Positions 44,960 through 53,229 of a stretch of 64,000 nucleotides of DNA are shown here, piece by piece. The stretch's first letter is position 1. Every line of letters begins with the position of its first letter. The notes beneath the pieces are model-generated. The model ran no database searches, was not told the DNA's origin, and saw only the letters and a program-made list of their open reading frames with translations. The stretch is taken from the NCBI GenBank assembly GCA_948442365.1, contig CAOJRU010000008.1, positions 1-64,000 of the forward strand, read 5' to 3'. This DNA comes from an uncultured Clostridium sp. GTDB lineage: Bacteria; Bacillota; Clostridia; TANB77; CAG-508. Position numbers and translations under genes: made by a program.

Positions 44960-45253
44960 TTATAGATTGGGAATCAAAATTTTTTGTCCTATTTCTAAAT
45001 TTCCACTTTGAAGATTGTTAAGTTTTTGAATTTCATACATAACTTCTCTAATGTCTTTATTTTTATAATATTCATTCGTATCTACTTGATTTTCAGCAAT
45101 AGACCATAAGGTATCACCTTTTATAATGTAATCTTCCTTGTAGCTTACTTCTGTCTTGGAATATGTATGGCTAATTCCTAAAAAGGCAAGAATAATTCCC
45201 CCTACTATAATTAGGATACTTCTCACAAATTTCTTTTTGTTTACTATTTTCAT
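44960..45253 (-). CDS. LysM membrane protein, YneA-like cell-division inhibitor
   Basis: 97 residues: a basic start, one membrane segment (SILIIVGGIILAFLGISHTY), then one LysM domain (YIIKGDTLWSIAENQ...NLQSGNLEIGQKILIPNL). Size and layout match YneA, the SOS-induced inhibitor of division in Bacillus and relatives, which is usually divergent from lexA. Here lexA is absent, but the promoter carries three LexA-like sites. Good AAGGAGATG site. Confidence 0.75.
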   Translation of the reverse strand: MKIVNKKKFVRSILIIVGGIILAFLGISHTYSKTEVSYKEDYIIKGDTLWSIAENQVDTNEYYKNKDIREVMYEIQKLNNLQSGNLEIGQKILIPNL

Positions 45254-45272
45254 ATATAATCATCTCCTTTTA

Positions 45273-45347
45273 GAATTTTTGTTCGCTTGTTGAGATAATT
45301 ATATACGAACATTTTTTCTTTGTCAATACTTTTTTGAAAAAATGTTC
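45273..45347 (-). promoter_or_regulatory. Promoter with three LexA-like sites before the YneA-like gene
   Basis: Minus strand: TTGACA (45321-45326), 17-base spacer, TATAAT (45298-45303), a perfect sigma-A promoter. Sites of the form GAAC-N5-TTC occur at 45336-45347, 45307-45318 and 45273-45284, before the -35, in the spacer, and after the start. They differ from the Bacillus CGAAC-N4-GTTCG box in one half, so LexA binding is likely but not certain. Confidence 0.6.
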
Positions 45348-45361
45348 GTTTTTTATTTTCC

Positions 45362-45419
45362 TTACGGTTCAGCCTTGTAATTATTTTTGTATGTGAAAGT
45401 TTATAAGACTGAACCGTAA
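45362..45419. repeat. 15-base inverted repeat after the CmpB-like gene
   Basis: TTACGGTTCAGCCTT (45362-45376) and AAGACTGAACCGTAA (45405-45419) pair with one G-U, loop 28 bases. No T-run at the base on the minus strand, so it is a poor terminator; role unknown. Confidence 0.55.
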
Positions 45420-46194
45420 CTATTTTTCAAATATCTTTTTATAGTATGGTTGTATTTCTGGTAATAAACTATCTAAGTAAATAATATGGTTATTGCTATC
45501 TTCTATTTTCATATTAGGAAAAGTTCTTATCATTTTTTTGTCATTCCAATGCGTATTAATAAATCTTGCTAAAGATTTATTTTCTTGCATTTTTTGATAG
45601 TCCTCTTCCCTTTTTTTTATGTCTTTCATTTCTATTTCATTTTCAATAGCCATTCTTGTAATAAAGGCATCTTGGGCATAACAGGTTGCCATACAATCAA
45701 TCAGCAAAAATAAAATAATAACAGTAAGCATCGTTTTGGCTAGTTTACGAGGTATTTTACTTGTTATTTTTTCTATGCTATTATCTACCAAAGGATGAAA
45801 TTTCTTTATTAGAAATAAGGTTAAAATTCCCCAAAATACAGAATATAGCAAACATACTCTTCCATTGATATTTAATATATTATTGCTATAATCCCACCAT
45901 TTAGCATGTAAAAATACTTCTACTAAAAAACTAATTAAATATTCTGTTATAGCTCCAATGGCATATCCTCCTAAAAATAAAGTAACACTATTTTTGCTTA
46001 AATATTGAGATGCTATTATAATAGTAACTGCTCCTATGCCATAGATACCGTAAAAATGGTCCATATAAAAAACTTTGTCTACATTCCCATAACCCAGTAG
46101 TCAAAATGCCATATATAGTTTCTAGGATATAACCTAAGAAACTATATAAAATAAAATATGCAAATATTCTCCATATGTTAATTTTTTCTTTCAT
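45420..46194 (-). pseudogene. Putative CmpB-family ABC-transporter permease-like protein, frameshifted
   Basis: Two frames (45988-46194 and 45420-46064) make one protein of about 255 residues. The family signature 'SFLGYILETIYG' at the start leads to FLYGPF, and the correct continuation 'YGIYGIGAVTII' lies in the other frame. One extra base in the A5 run at 46052-46056 (T5 on the coding strand) explains the break. Four to five membrane spans. Function in this family is not established. Either a homopolymer error or a null gene. Confidence 0.7.
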
Positions 46195-46267
46195 ATTCTT
46201 TCCTTTTTATCTATTCTTCTCATTTGCTACGATTTTCATTCATCTAGTTTTTATATGTGCTTTAGCA

Positions 46268-46847
46268 TTATAGTAAAATGGGACTAATTTGTTCGCCATC
46301 TAAGGCGTATTCTATCGTTTTTGTGATATACTCAAAATCAAATACGATGGATCTTGGCTTTGTAATAGGATTATCTTGTCTAAATGGTACAAAATAATAA
46401 TTTTTCCTGTTTAATAATTTTCCTAAATTCTCTGCATTTCCGGCTTAATCCATTATTGGTAGATGGCGCAATTACTAATGGATACCCATTTCTTAAATGG
46501 GATTTGGCAGCCATAGTTGCTGGCGTATCTATGATATCACATGCTAATTTTGACATAGTATTTCCTGAACAAGGTGCAATAATCATAATGTCTGTCATTT
46601 TTTTAGGTCCAATGGGTTCAGCGTCTTGAATGGTATGAATTATTTTTTTGCCAGTTATGTTTTCAATTTGTTCTATAAAGTCTTTTGCTTTACCAAATTT
46701 GGTGTCCATAGAATAACTATTGTATGACATGACTGGTATGATTTCTGCCCCTTTATCAATCAGTTCTTTCATTTTGGGTATGGTTTTACTGAAGGTACAA
46801 AAAGAACCTGTTAATACAAATCCTATTTTCTTATTTTTTACTTCCAA
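46268..46847 (-). pseudogene. spoVFB: Dipicolinate synthase subunit B (SpoVFB), frameshifted
   Basis: The open frame 46380-46847 ends early, but removing one C at about 46443 (AAGCCGG to AAGCGG on the coding strand) extends it to 46268 with a normal C-terminus ('DNPITKPRSIVFDFEY', then 'TIEYALDGEQISPILL'), total about 192 residues. The flavoprotein-like N-terminus (KIGFVLTGSFCTF) and 'MIIAPCSGNTMSKLA' are those of DpaB, which makes dipicolinic acid of spore cores with SpoVFA. spoVFA is not adjacent. TTG start with AGGAGG. Confidence 0.88.
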
Positions 46848-46970
46848 ACTTGTCTAGTCCTCCTTTCATATTATATTTATATATAATATGAAATTATGTA
46901 AATTTTGAAAGCTATTTTTATTTATTTTTTACATTTTTTGCTTTCCTTCTTTCTTTAAGATGACATTTTA

Positions 46971-47577
46971 TCAATATTTCAATTCTTCTTTTATATAATT
47001 TAACATTTCTTTAAAATCATTAAATCGATATTGGCATAATTTATTAATTTCGTCTCTGTTACCATCAGAATATTTGTCATACATCACAGCCACTTCAATA
47101 TTAGCATTATTAGCTGCTTCTACTCCAATAAGTGAATCTTCTATAATTAACCATTCTTCAGGTTTAACTTTTAGCTCTTTTAAAATTTTATAATGTATGG
47201 CTGGATTTGGTTTTAGTTCTTTTACAGCTCCTTTTGAATATACAATAGAAAATATATCATCAAAAGAAGCCTTATTGATTATATTTTTGTTTTCCTTTTT
47301 ATAATTTTCTATTGTATGATCATTCGTTGTACTTGCTATTGCCAAAATAAATCCTTTTTCTTTTAAATATTTTAATAGTTCTTCGGCATTTGGTTTATAG
47401 TCTATGTTGGCTATATTTTTTCAATATTAAATCTCTTTGTTTTCCTAAGTCTACATTTTCTATTTTGTAATCGGATATTGTCTCTATTAGCTGTTTGTCT
47501 ATTAAATTCCATATTCCAATAGAATCTATTAATGTTCCATCTAAATCAAAAATAATTACTTTCTTTCCTTTTACCAT
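46971..47577 (-). pseudogene. HAD-family phosphatase, frameshifted
   Basis: N-terminal frame 47395-47577 has the HAD nucleophile motif IIFDLDGTLIDS. The rest (46971-47345) has 'LAIAST' (motif II), the Lys of 'KELKPNPAIH' and 'WLIIEDSLIGVEAANNA' (motif IV). The frames are joined by removing one A of the six at 47416-47421 on the coding strand, giving a protein of about 200 residues resembling beta-phosphoglucomutase or phosphoglycolate phosphatase. Substrate unknown. AGAGG precedes the ATG. Confidence 0.8.
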
Positions 47578-47698
47578 ATTTACCTCTTACAATTTATTTT
47601 TCTATTTAGTTTATATCATAATAGACTATTTATTTCAACTATGTTACCCATGATACATATTTAAAATAAAAAATCCATATTTATTAAATGGTGATATT

Positions 47699-49084
47699 TT
47701 GAAAAGAACAAAAAAATTTTTTATTAATGGAATTATCTTAACCATAACAGCTTTTCTTATGAAAAGTATAGGCATGCTATTTAATCTATATATCTCTAAT
47801 AAAATTGGTGCAGAAGCAGTTGGCGTATTTAGTTTAGTTATGTCTGTTTATATTTTTGCTATTACCTTAGCTACCTCTGGGTTAAGTCTTGCCTGTACAT
47901 GTATTGTTTCAGAAGAATTTGCCCAGAAAAACTTTCTAAATGGATTAAAAGCTGTTAAAAGTTGTCTTTTCTTTTCCATCCTATTAGGCTTAGGAAGCGG
48001 ACTTCTTATTTTAATTTTTTCTAATACAATTTCTCAAAATTGGCTTAAATCAATGGTATCTTGTATTCCTATTTACTTGATTGCTATGGGACTACCTTTT
48101 ATTAGTATCTCCAGTGTATTAAATGGATACTTTTCAGCTATAAGAAAAGCTTACAAAAGTGCACTTACTCAAGTATTCGAATTACTTATTAAAATTGTTG
48201 TAAGCCTTTTATTATTACATTTCTATACAGATAGAAATGTAGAAACTATTTGTATTTGTTTAATTCTAGCAGATGTTATTTCTGAAATTGCTTCTTGTTG
48301 CTTGTTATTTAGTTTATATAAAATAGATCAACATAGATATAGTAATCGTTGTATTACTCATATAAGCTTTAAAAAAAGAATTTTTAAAATAACAATTCCT
48401 GTATCTATTACTTCCTATATTCGTTCTGGATTATCTATGCTAAAACAATTTGTAATTCCTAGTCGTTTAGTATTATTTGGATTGCCTTATAGTGTTGCTT
48501 TATCAGAATATGGAAAAATCAATGGAATGACCATGTCTGTTCTTATGTTTCCCAATGTGTTTATTGGGTCATTTAGCAATTTACTGATTCCTGAGTTTTC
48601 TAGTTTGATGGCAAAACAATATAAAAAAAGAATGCTAGAGGTTTGTCAAAAAGTATTTTTTGTTACCTCTATATTCTCTATTGCTATTTCCGTTATTTTC
48701 TTTTTCTTTGCCAATGAAATTAGTCTTATTATATTTAAAAATTTAGCATGTGCTAAATACATTAAAATCCTTTCTCCCCTTGTTTTATTTATGTACTTAG
48801 ATAACATTATAGATAGCATGCTAAAAGGCCTAAATAAACAATTTGGAGTTATGTTTTGTAATATTTTAGATTTGATTTTAACAATTAGTATTTTATATTT
48901 TTTATTACCATCTTTTGGTTTGACAGGTTATCTTTTGGCTATTATAGTTAGCGAAATATTTAACTTTTGTATTAGCTTTTTTCAATTGTACCATGCCATC
49001 GAATTTAAAATAAAATTTTGGTTAGCTAGTTGTTGCCTATTTTCTCTTTTCTTAGCCTTATATGAAATTGTAGAAATTATGTAA
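47699..49084 (+). CDS. SpoVB-like lipid/oligosaccharide flippase (MOP superfamily)
   Basis: 461 residues with about twelve to fourteen membrane spans. The N-terminal 'KFFINGIILTITAFLMKSIGMLFNLYISNKIG.EAVGVFSLVMSVY' is typical of SpoVB and related stage V sporulation exporters, which are thought to move peptidoglycan or polysaccharide precursors in cortex formation. TTG start with GGTGAT upstream. It lies near spoVFB, so a sporulation role is likely. Alternative: a related teichoic-acid or capsule flippase. Confidence 0.78.
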   Translation: MKRTKKFFINGIILTITAFLMKSIGMLFNLYISNKIGAEAVGVFSLVMSVYIFAITLATSGLSLACTCIVSEEFAQKNFLNGLKAVKSCLFFSILLGLGSGLLILIFSNTISQNWLKSMVSCIPIYLIAMGLPFISISSVLNGYFSAIRKAYKSALTQVFELLIKIVVSLLLLHFYTDRNVETICICLILADVISEIASCCLLFSLYKIDQHRYSNRCITHISFKKRIFKITIPVSITSYIRSGLSMLKQFVIPSRLVLFGLPYSVALSEYGKINGMTMSVLMFPNVFIGSFSNLLIPEFSSLMAKQYKKRMLEVCQKVFFVTSIFSIAISVIFFFFANEISLIIFKNLACAKYIKILSPLVLFMYLDNIIDSMLKGLNKQFGVMFCNILDLILTISILYFLLPSFGLTGYLLAIIVSEIFNFCISFFQLYHAIEFKIKFWLASCCLFSLFLALYEIVEIM

Positions 49085-49089
49085 AAAAA

Positions 49090-49127
49090 AAGAAACAATA
49101 TTATTTTCTTACTATTGCTTCTTTTAT
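49090..49127. terminator. Candidate terminator between convergent genes
   Basis: AGAAACAATA (49091-49100) and TATTGCTTCT (49113-49122) are imperfect arms, with A- and T-runs on either side, between the flippase gene and the superoxide dismutase gene. Confidence 0.45.
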
Positions 49128-49135
49128 ATTATTTA

Positions 49136-49727
49136 TTATCCTTGTTTTAAAAAACGGTGATTCACTTCATTCCAATTTACAATATTCCAAAAAGCATTAA
49201 TATAATCAGGTCTTTTGGTCTTATATTGTAGATAATAAGAATGTTCCCACATATCCAAAACCAATAATGGTTGACAGCCCCACAAAGTAAGATCTTGATG
49301 TTTCTCACATTGTAGTATTTCAAGTTTGTTCCACTTAGGAACCCAAACCAATAGACACCAACCGGGAAGCCTCTACCATTTTACTTGCTTCGTTAAATTG
49401 ATTTTTAAAAGCTGCATAACTTCCAAAATCTTTTACTATTTGCTCCATTAATGGCAAACTTGGTTCGGTTGGAACCGCTGGTCCCATATTCGTAAAGAAT
49501 AATTCATGTAAAATAGCTCCTGAACCAAAAAAACTCAAATTCTTTTCATAACATTTTATATTAGCAAAATCATTATTTTTTCTAGCTTGTTGCAATTTTT
49601 CTTCTGTCTGATTGGTATTATCTACATATCCTTTATATAATACATTATAATGTAAATCTAAGGTTTCTTTTGAATAGTATGGTTCTAACGCATTTAATGG
49701 ATAGGGTAATTCTATCATTTTTAACAT
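49136..49727 (-). pseudogene. sodA: Fe/Mn superoxide dismutase, frameshifted
   Basis: The first frame (49335-49727) carries 'YPLNALEPYYSKETLDLHYNVLYKGY' and 'GAILHELFFTNM' (metal-binding His residues); the second (49136-49351) carries 'PLLVLDMWEHSYYLQY' (metal Asp and His) and 'FWNIVNWNEVNHRF'. One extra C in a CCC run at 49364-49366 splits 'VEAS-GWCLLVWV'. With it removed the protein is about 196 residues. ATG 49727 has AAGGAGG. It removes superoxide; a broken gene in an oxygen-exposed gut species would be notable. Confidence 0.85.
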
Positions 49728-49866
49728 ATGAAAATCCTCCTTCATTATAAATATATATATCCCAAATCTTTTAAATTATAACTATGTCATAAAAATGTAA
49801 TATTTTTCCTTGCTTTTTTCTGTTATAATAGAATTAATAACGGAAGAAAAAAATTTGGAGGATACT

Positions 49867-50826
49867 ATGCTTTTTTATAATTTTGATCGCTTGGATGATT
49901 TCATAAAAAATGATATGATTCCTAATTTAAAAACAGAAAGAGAAACCATTAAAGAAATTATAAATGTATATGATAATAAAAAAAACAATGTATTAACCAT
50001 TGTCAACAACATGCTTGATATAGCGGATTCTATCCATAAATCTAATTTAGATCACTTTCATAAAACCGTTTCTTTATTAAAACAATCCTTTGAAAACATA
50101 AATCTAATTCAAGAATTAGCTTCTAAATTAGAACAAGAGTTAACTCTAATTCTTTCTTTATATGACAAAAGCATGGAAAATAACTTAGATGAAATTAAAG
50201 CGAATTTAGTAGAATACAATAAGCAACGCGACGAATTATCCAATAAAATTTTAGAATTTGAAAACAACTATATTTCTATTTTGAATTCTGCTATTGAATT
50301 ATCTTTAAAAACAAATAACAAAAGAGTAAAAATACAAAATAAGATAAGAAACCATACTTTTTCAAAATATCCCCTAAAAGTCGATATTGAACTGGAACCT
50401 CATGATTATAACGTTTTAACAGTTTCAGAAAAAGATCAAAAAGCTTATTTACCTTTCTTTTACTCAGAAATTAAAAAAATTTACCAAAATTCGAATGATT
50501 ACGCAACCTTACAAGATGTCGTAAATAATTTGTATATTGTTCCATTGGATCGATTCAAAAATTCGGCTATTGCTAGATTTAAAGAAAGCTTTGATTTAAT
50601 GCGTAACAAAGAAAAGAGTTCTATTACCAAAGCTTTAGATTTAGCCTTAGAGTTGATGTTTAAATATGAATTAAATCCCATTGTTATTGCTGCTTGTAGA
50701 AATTTAGATGAATTAGATATTTACCTAGATTGTTTAGAAGAAAACGAATTGCAAGATTTCTCTTGTTTTGAAATAAAATTTGAAGTAATGCCAAAATTAA
50801 CCAAAAAAAGTACCTTTTTATTTTAA
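49867..50826 (+). CDS. Coiled-coil hypothetical protein
   Basis: 319 residues from ATG 49867 (TTGGAGG). Residues about 1-165 are helical with long coiled coil; the rest is alpha/beta with 'YPLKVDIELEPHDYNVLTVSEKDQKAYLPFFY'. No signal peptide or membrane span. A TATAAT at about 49823 may be its promoter. I do not recognise a family. Confidence 0.6.
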   Translation: MLFYNFDRLDDFIKNDMIPNLKTERETIKEIINVYDNKKNNVLTIVNNMLDIADSIHKSNLDHFHKTVSLLKQSFENINLIQELASKLEQELTLILSLYDKSMENNLDEIKANLVEYNKQRDELSNKILEFENNYISILNSAIELSLKTNNKRVKIQNKIRNHTFSKYPLKVDIELEPHDYNVLTVSEKDQKAYLPFFYSEIKKIYQNSNDYATLQDVVNNLYIVPLDRFKNSAIARFKESFDLMRNKEKSSITKALDLALELMFKYELNPIVIAACRNLDELDIYLDCLEENELQDFSCFEIKFEVMPKLTKKSTFLF

Positions 50827-50865
50827 GGTATTTTTTCTTATTTTTTTGTATACACTAAATTTATT

Positions 50866-51498
50866 ATGAATCAAATTCTAAGTACAAATTTAAAACAAAA
50901 TAAAAAATCTCCAGAAAAGAAAAGTTGGTTTAAATTTCAGTTTACTTTTTCCTTGCTAATTATTATGATATGCCTTTTTTGTATATCATCGTATTTTTAT
51001 CATTTACAAAAAGAGGAAAATTTTTCCGATCGTCTAATTACTAATTATAATATTTATCGTTTATATAGTACCCCTGAAAATAATCCACAAAGTGAATCTT
51101 CTAATGGCTTATTTGGCATTATAGAAATACCAAAAATCAATTTGTATTATCCTGTATTTTCACATTTAACAGAAGATTTATTAAAAATCTCTCCTTGTAA
51201 ATTTTATGGCGATCAACCAGATATAAACGGAAATATCTGTATTGCTGGTCATAATTATGATAATTCTTTATTTTTTAGTAAAATATCTACTTTATCTGTA
51301 AATGATGAAATATCTATTTTTGATAATAATGGCAAACAATATCTTTATTGGATTTATGATATTTATGAAGTTTCTGAATCCGATCTTTCGCCTATTTTAA
51401 ATTATGAAGAAGATGAAAAAATTTTGACCTTAGTTACTTGCAATAATTTTAATAGCAATAGAATTATTGTAAGGGCAAAACAAAAAAAGCTTTCCTAA
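50866..51498 (+). CDS. Sortase, class D/E-like
   Basis: 210 residues: membrane segment at about 28-48 (FSLLIIMICLFCISSYFY), then a short sortase domain with 'LFGIIEIPKINLYYPVFS', His in ICIAGHNYDN (about 128), Cys in TLVTCNNF (about 191) and Arg in NRIIVRAK (about 200). The compact size and 'IAGHN' motif fit class D/E rather than A or B. The convergent neighbour at 51532 carries LPKTG and is the probable substrate. No clear ribosome site; ATG lies about 9 bases after a TACACT. Confidence 0.85.
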   Translation: MNQILSTNLKQNKKSPEKKSWFKFQFTFSLLIIMICLFCISSYFYHLQKEENFSDRLITNYNIYRLYSTPENNPQSESSNGLFGIIEIPKINLYYPVFSHLTEDLLKISPCKFYGDQPDINGNICIAGHNYDNSLFFSKISTLSVNDEISIFDNNGKQYLYWIYDIYEVSESDLSPILNYEEDEKILTLVTCNNFNSNRIIVRAKQKKLS

Positions 51499-51511
51499 AA
51501 AAGCTTTTTTA
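51483..51511 (+). terminator. Terminator of the sortase gene
   Basis: AAAAAAGCTTT and AAAAAGCTTTTTT form a short stem with T-run at the end of the sortase gene; it overlaps the last codons. Confidence 0.65.
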
Positions 51512-51531
51512 TAAGAATTTCTATTCTTTAC

Positions 51532-51885
51532 TTATATATTTCTATAATCTTTTATTTTCTTATAAGCATAGGCAGCTGATATAGTAAATACAACTACTAA
51601 CATAGCCACTGGCATAGAATCTTCTATACCTGTTTTTGGTAAGTTGGTATTATTGTAAATACTTGAATTGTTAGTATTACTATTTTTGTTTGTGTTGTTA
51701 GTGTTAGTATTTTTATTAGTATTATTAGTATTAGTGTTGCTATTTGTGTTATTATTGTTATTGTTAACAGTTGGTGTTAAATCAGTAAAGCCGTCGTCAG
51801 CTGCTAATACATTGGTACTAAACATCATTACCATTACCGTAATTAATAAAATTGAAAATAATTTGATTAAATTTGATTTTTTCAT
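51532..51885 (-). CDS. LPKTG-anchored Asn/Thr-rich surface protein
   Basis: 117 residues: signal peptide (LFSILLITVMVMMFSTNVLA), a short mature head, a stretch of N, T and K repeats ('NTNTNNTNKNTNTNNTNKN'), then NLPKTGIED, a hydrophobic helix (VAMLVVVFTISAAYAY) and a KKIKDYRN tail. It is a sortase substrate with almost no folded domain, maybe a wall spacer or carrier. It converges with the sortase at 50866. AAAGGAG site. Confidence 0.85.
   Translation of the reverse strand: MKKSNLIKLFSILLITVMVMMFSTNVLAADDGFTDLTPTVNNNNNNTNSNTNTNNTNKNTNTNNTNKNSNTNNSSIYNNTNLPKTGIEDSMPVAMLVVVFTISAAYAYKKIKDYRNI
51660..51780 (-). repeat. Asn/Thr-coding low-complexity tract
   Basis: Repeats of (AAT/AAC)(ACT/ACA) codons encode the polar spacer of the LPKTG protein. 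Such tracts tend to change length by slippage. Confidence 0.6.
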
Positions 51886-52105
51886 TTTTGTTTCTCCTTT
51901 TCTTTTTATACATTTTTTATTAGTATTCTTTTAATCGTTTTAAATTATACCACTTTTTTATGTATAATTCAAGTAACTTTTACAAAAAATATATAAATAC
52001 TAATTTCTTTTGTTTTCATTTATTATTTTATACTTAAAAATTATAATAGTCAATACTTTTTTGGTTTTTTAGTTTTACATTTACATTACATAAATGTTAC
52101 AATTT

Positions 52106-53197
52106 TTACACATTGAATTTGAATAATACAATGTCTCCATCTTGCATAATATATTCCTTACCTTCCGAACGTACTAATCCTTTTTCTTTTGCATTTACCA
52201 TAGAACCTACCTTCATTAAATCGGAATAAGATACAACATCTGCTTTTATAAATCCTCTTTCAATATCTGAGTGGATTTTACCAGCTGCTTGTGGTGCTTT
52301 GGTTCCTTTCTTTATGGTCCATGCTCTTACTTCTGCTTCTCCCGCTGTTAAAAAAGACATTAACCCTAATAAATCATAACTTTTTTTAATTACTTTATCT
52401 AATCCAGATTCTTCCAATCCAAGAGCTTCTAACATTTCTTTTTTGTCTTCTTCTTCTAAACCAGATAATTCTTCTTCTATTTTTACACATAATGGTATGA
52501 CTTCTGCTTTTTCCTTTGCTGCATATTCTTTTACTTTCTTTACCATTTCATCATTTTCTGGATCGTCTAGTTGTTCTTCCGAAACATTAGCAATGTATAA
52601 AATCGGTTTTGTGGTTAGTAAAAACATTTCTTTTACCAATTCTTCCTCTTCTTCACTAAAATCAAGTGCTCTTGCTGATATTCCTTTTTCTAAATTTTCT
52701 TTTATTTTTTCTAATAGATTAATTTCTTGTTGGTATTTTTTGTCTGCTTTTAAATTTTTTCTTGCCTTATCTAATCTTTTATTGATAGTTTCAATATCAG
52801 CAAAGATTAATTCTAAATTAATTGTCTCTATGTCTCTAATTGGGTCAACATTTCCATCTACATGGACAACATTTGAATCTTCAAAACATCTTACCACTTC
52901 ACATATACTATCTGTTTCACGAATATGAGATAAAAATTTATTTCCTAAACCTTCCCCTTTGCTAGCTCCTTTTACTAATCCTGCTATGTCAACAAATTCA
53001 ATGACTGCATGGGTCGTTTTTTGTGGTTGATACATTTTAGTTAGTTCATCTAATCTTTCATCTGGTACACCAACGACTCCTACATTTGGTTCTATGGTAC
53101 AAAATGGATAGTTGGCACATTCTGCACCTGCTTTTGTAATGCTATTAAACATGGTACTTTTTCCAACGTTTGGTAATCCTACTATTCCTATTTTCAT
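52106..53197 (-). CDS. ychF: YchF/Ola1 family nucleotide-binding protein
   Basis: 363 residues, normal length. 'IGIVGLPNVGKSTMFN' (P-loop), 'VEFVDIAGLVKGASKGEGLGNKFL' (switch II) and the C-terminal TGS-like domain with 'RAWTIKKGTKAPQAAGKIHSDI' and 'KEYIMQDGDIVLFKFNV'. YchF binds ribosomes and prefers ATP over GTP; it is linked to stress and translation control. AAAGGAAAAG site. Confidence 0.97.
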   Translation of the reverse strand: MKIGIVGLPNVGKSTMFNSITKAGAECANYPFCTIEPNVGVVGVPDERLDELTKMYQPQKTTHAVIEFVDIAGLVKGASKGEGLGNKFLSHIRETDSICEVVRCFEDSNVVHVDGNVDPIRDIETINLELIFADIETINKRLDKARKNLKADKKYQQEINLLEKIKENLEKGISARALDFSEEEEELVKEMFLLTTKPILYIANVSEEQLDDPENDEMVKKVKEYAAKEKAEVIPLCVKIEEELSGLEEEDKKEMLEALGLEESGLDKVIKKSYDLLGLMSFLTAGEAEVRAWTIKKGTKAPQAAGKIHSDIERGFIKADVVSYSDLMKVGSMVNAKEKGLVRSEGKEYIMQDGDIVLFKFNV

Positions 53198-53229
53198 ATT
53201 TTATCTTTTCCTTTCCAAAGCTTAATAAA

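Noticed and set aside
45362..45419. Inverted repeat as a terminator
   Set aside because: No T-run at the stem base on either strand, and the loop is 28 bases.
51668..51934. 88-codon plus-strand frame, almost all Leu/Val
   Set aside because: It is the complement of the Asn/Thr repeat of the LPKTG gene; composition explains it.
52443..52928. 161-codon plus-strand frame opposite ychF
   Set aside because: Ser/Phe-rich shadow of a conserved gene on the other strand.
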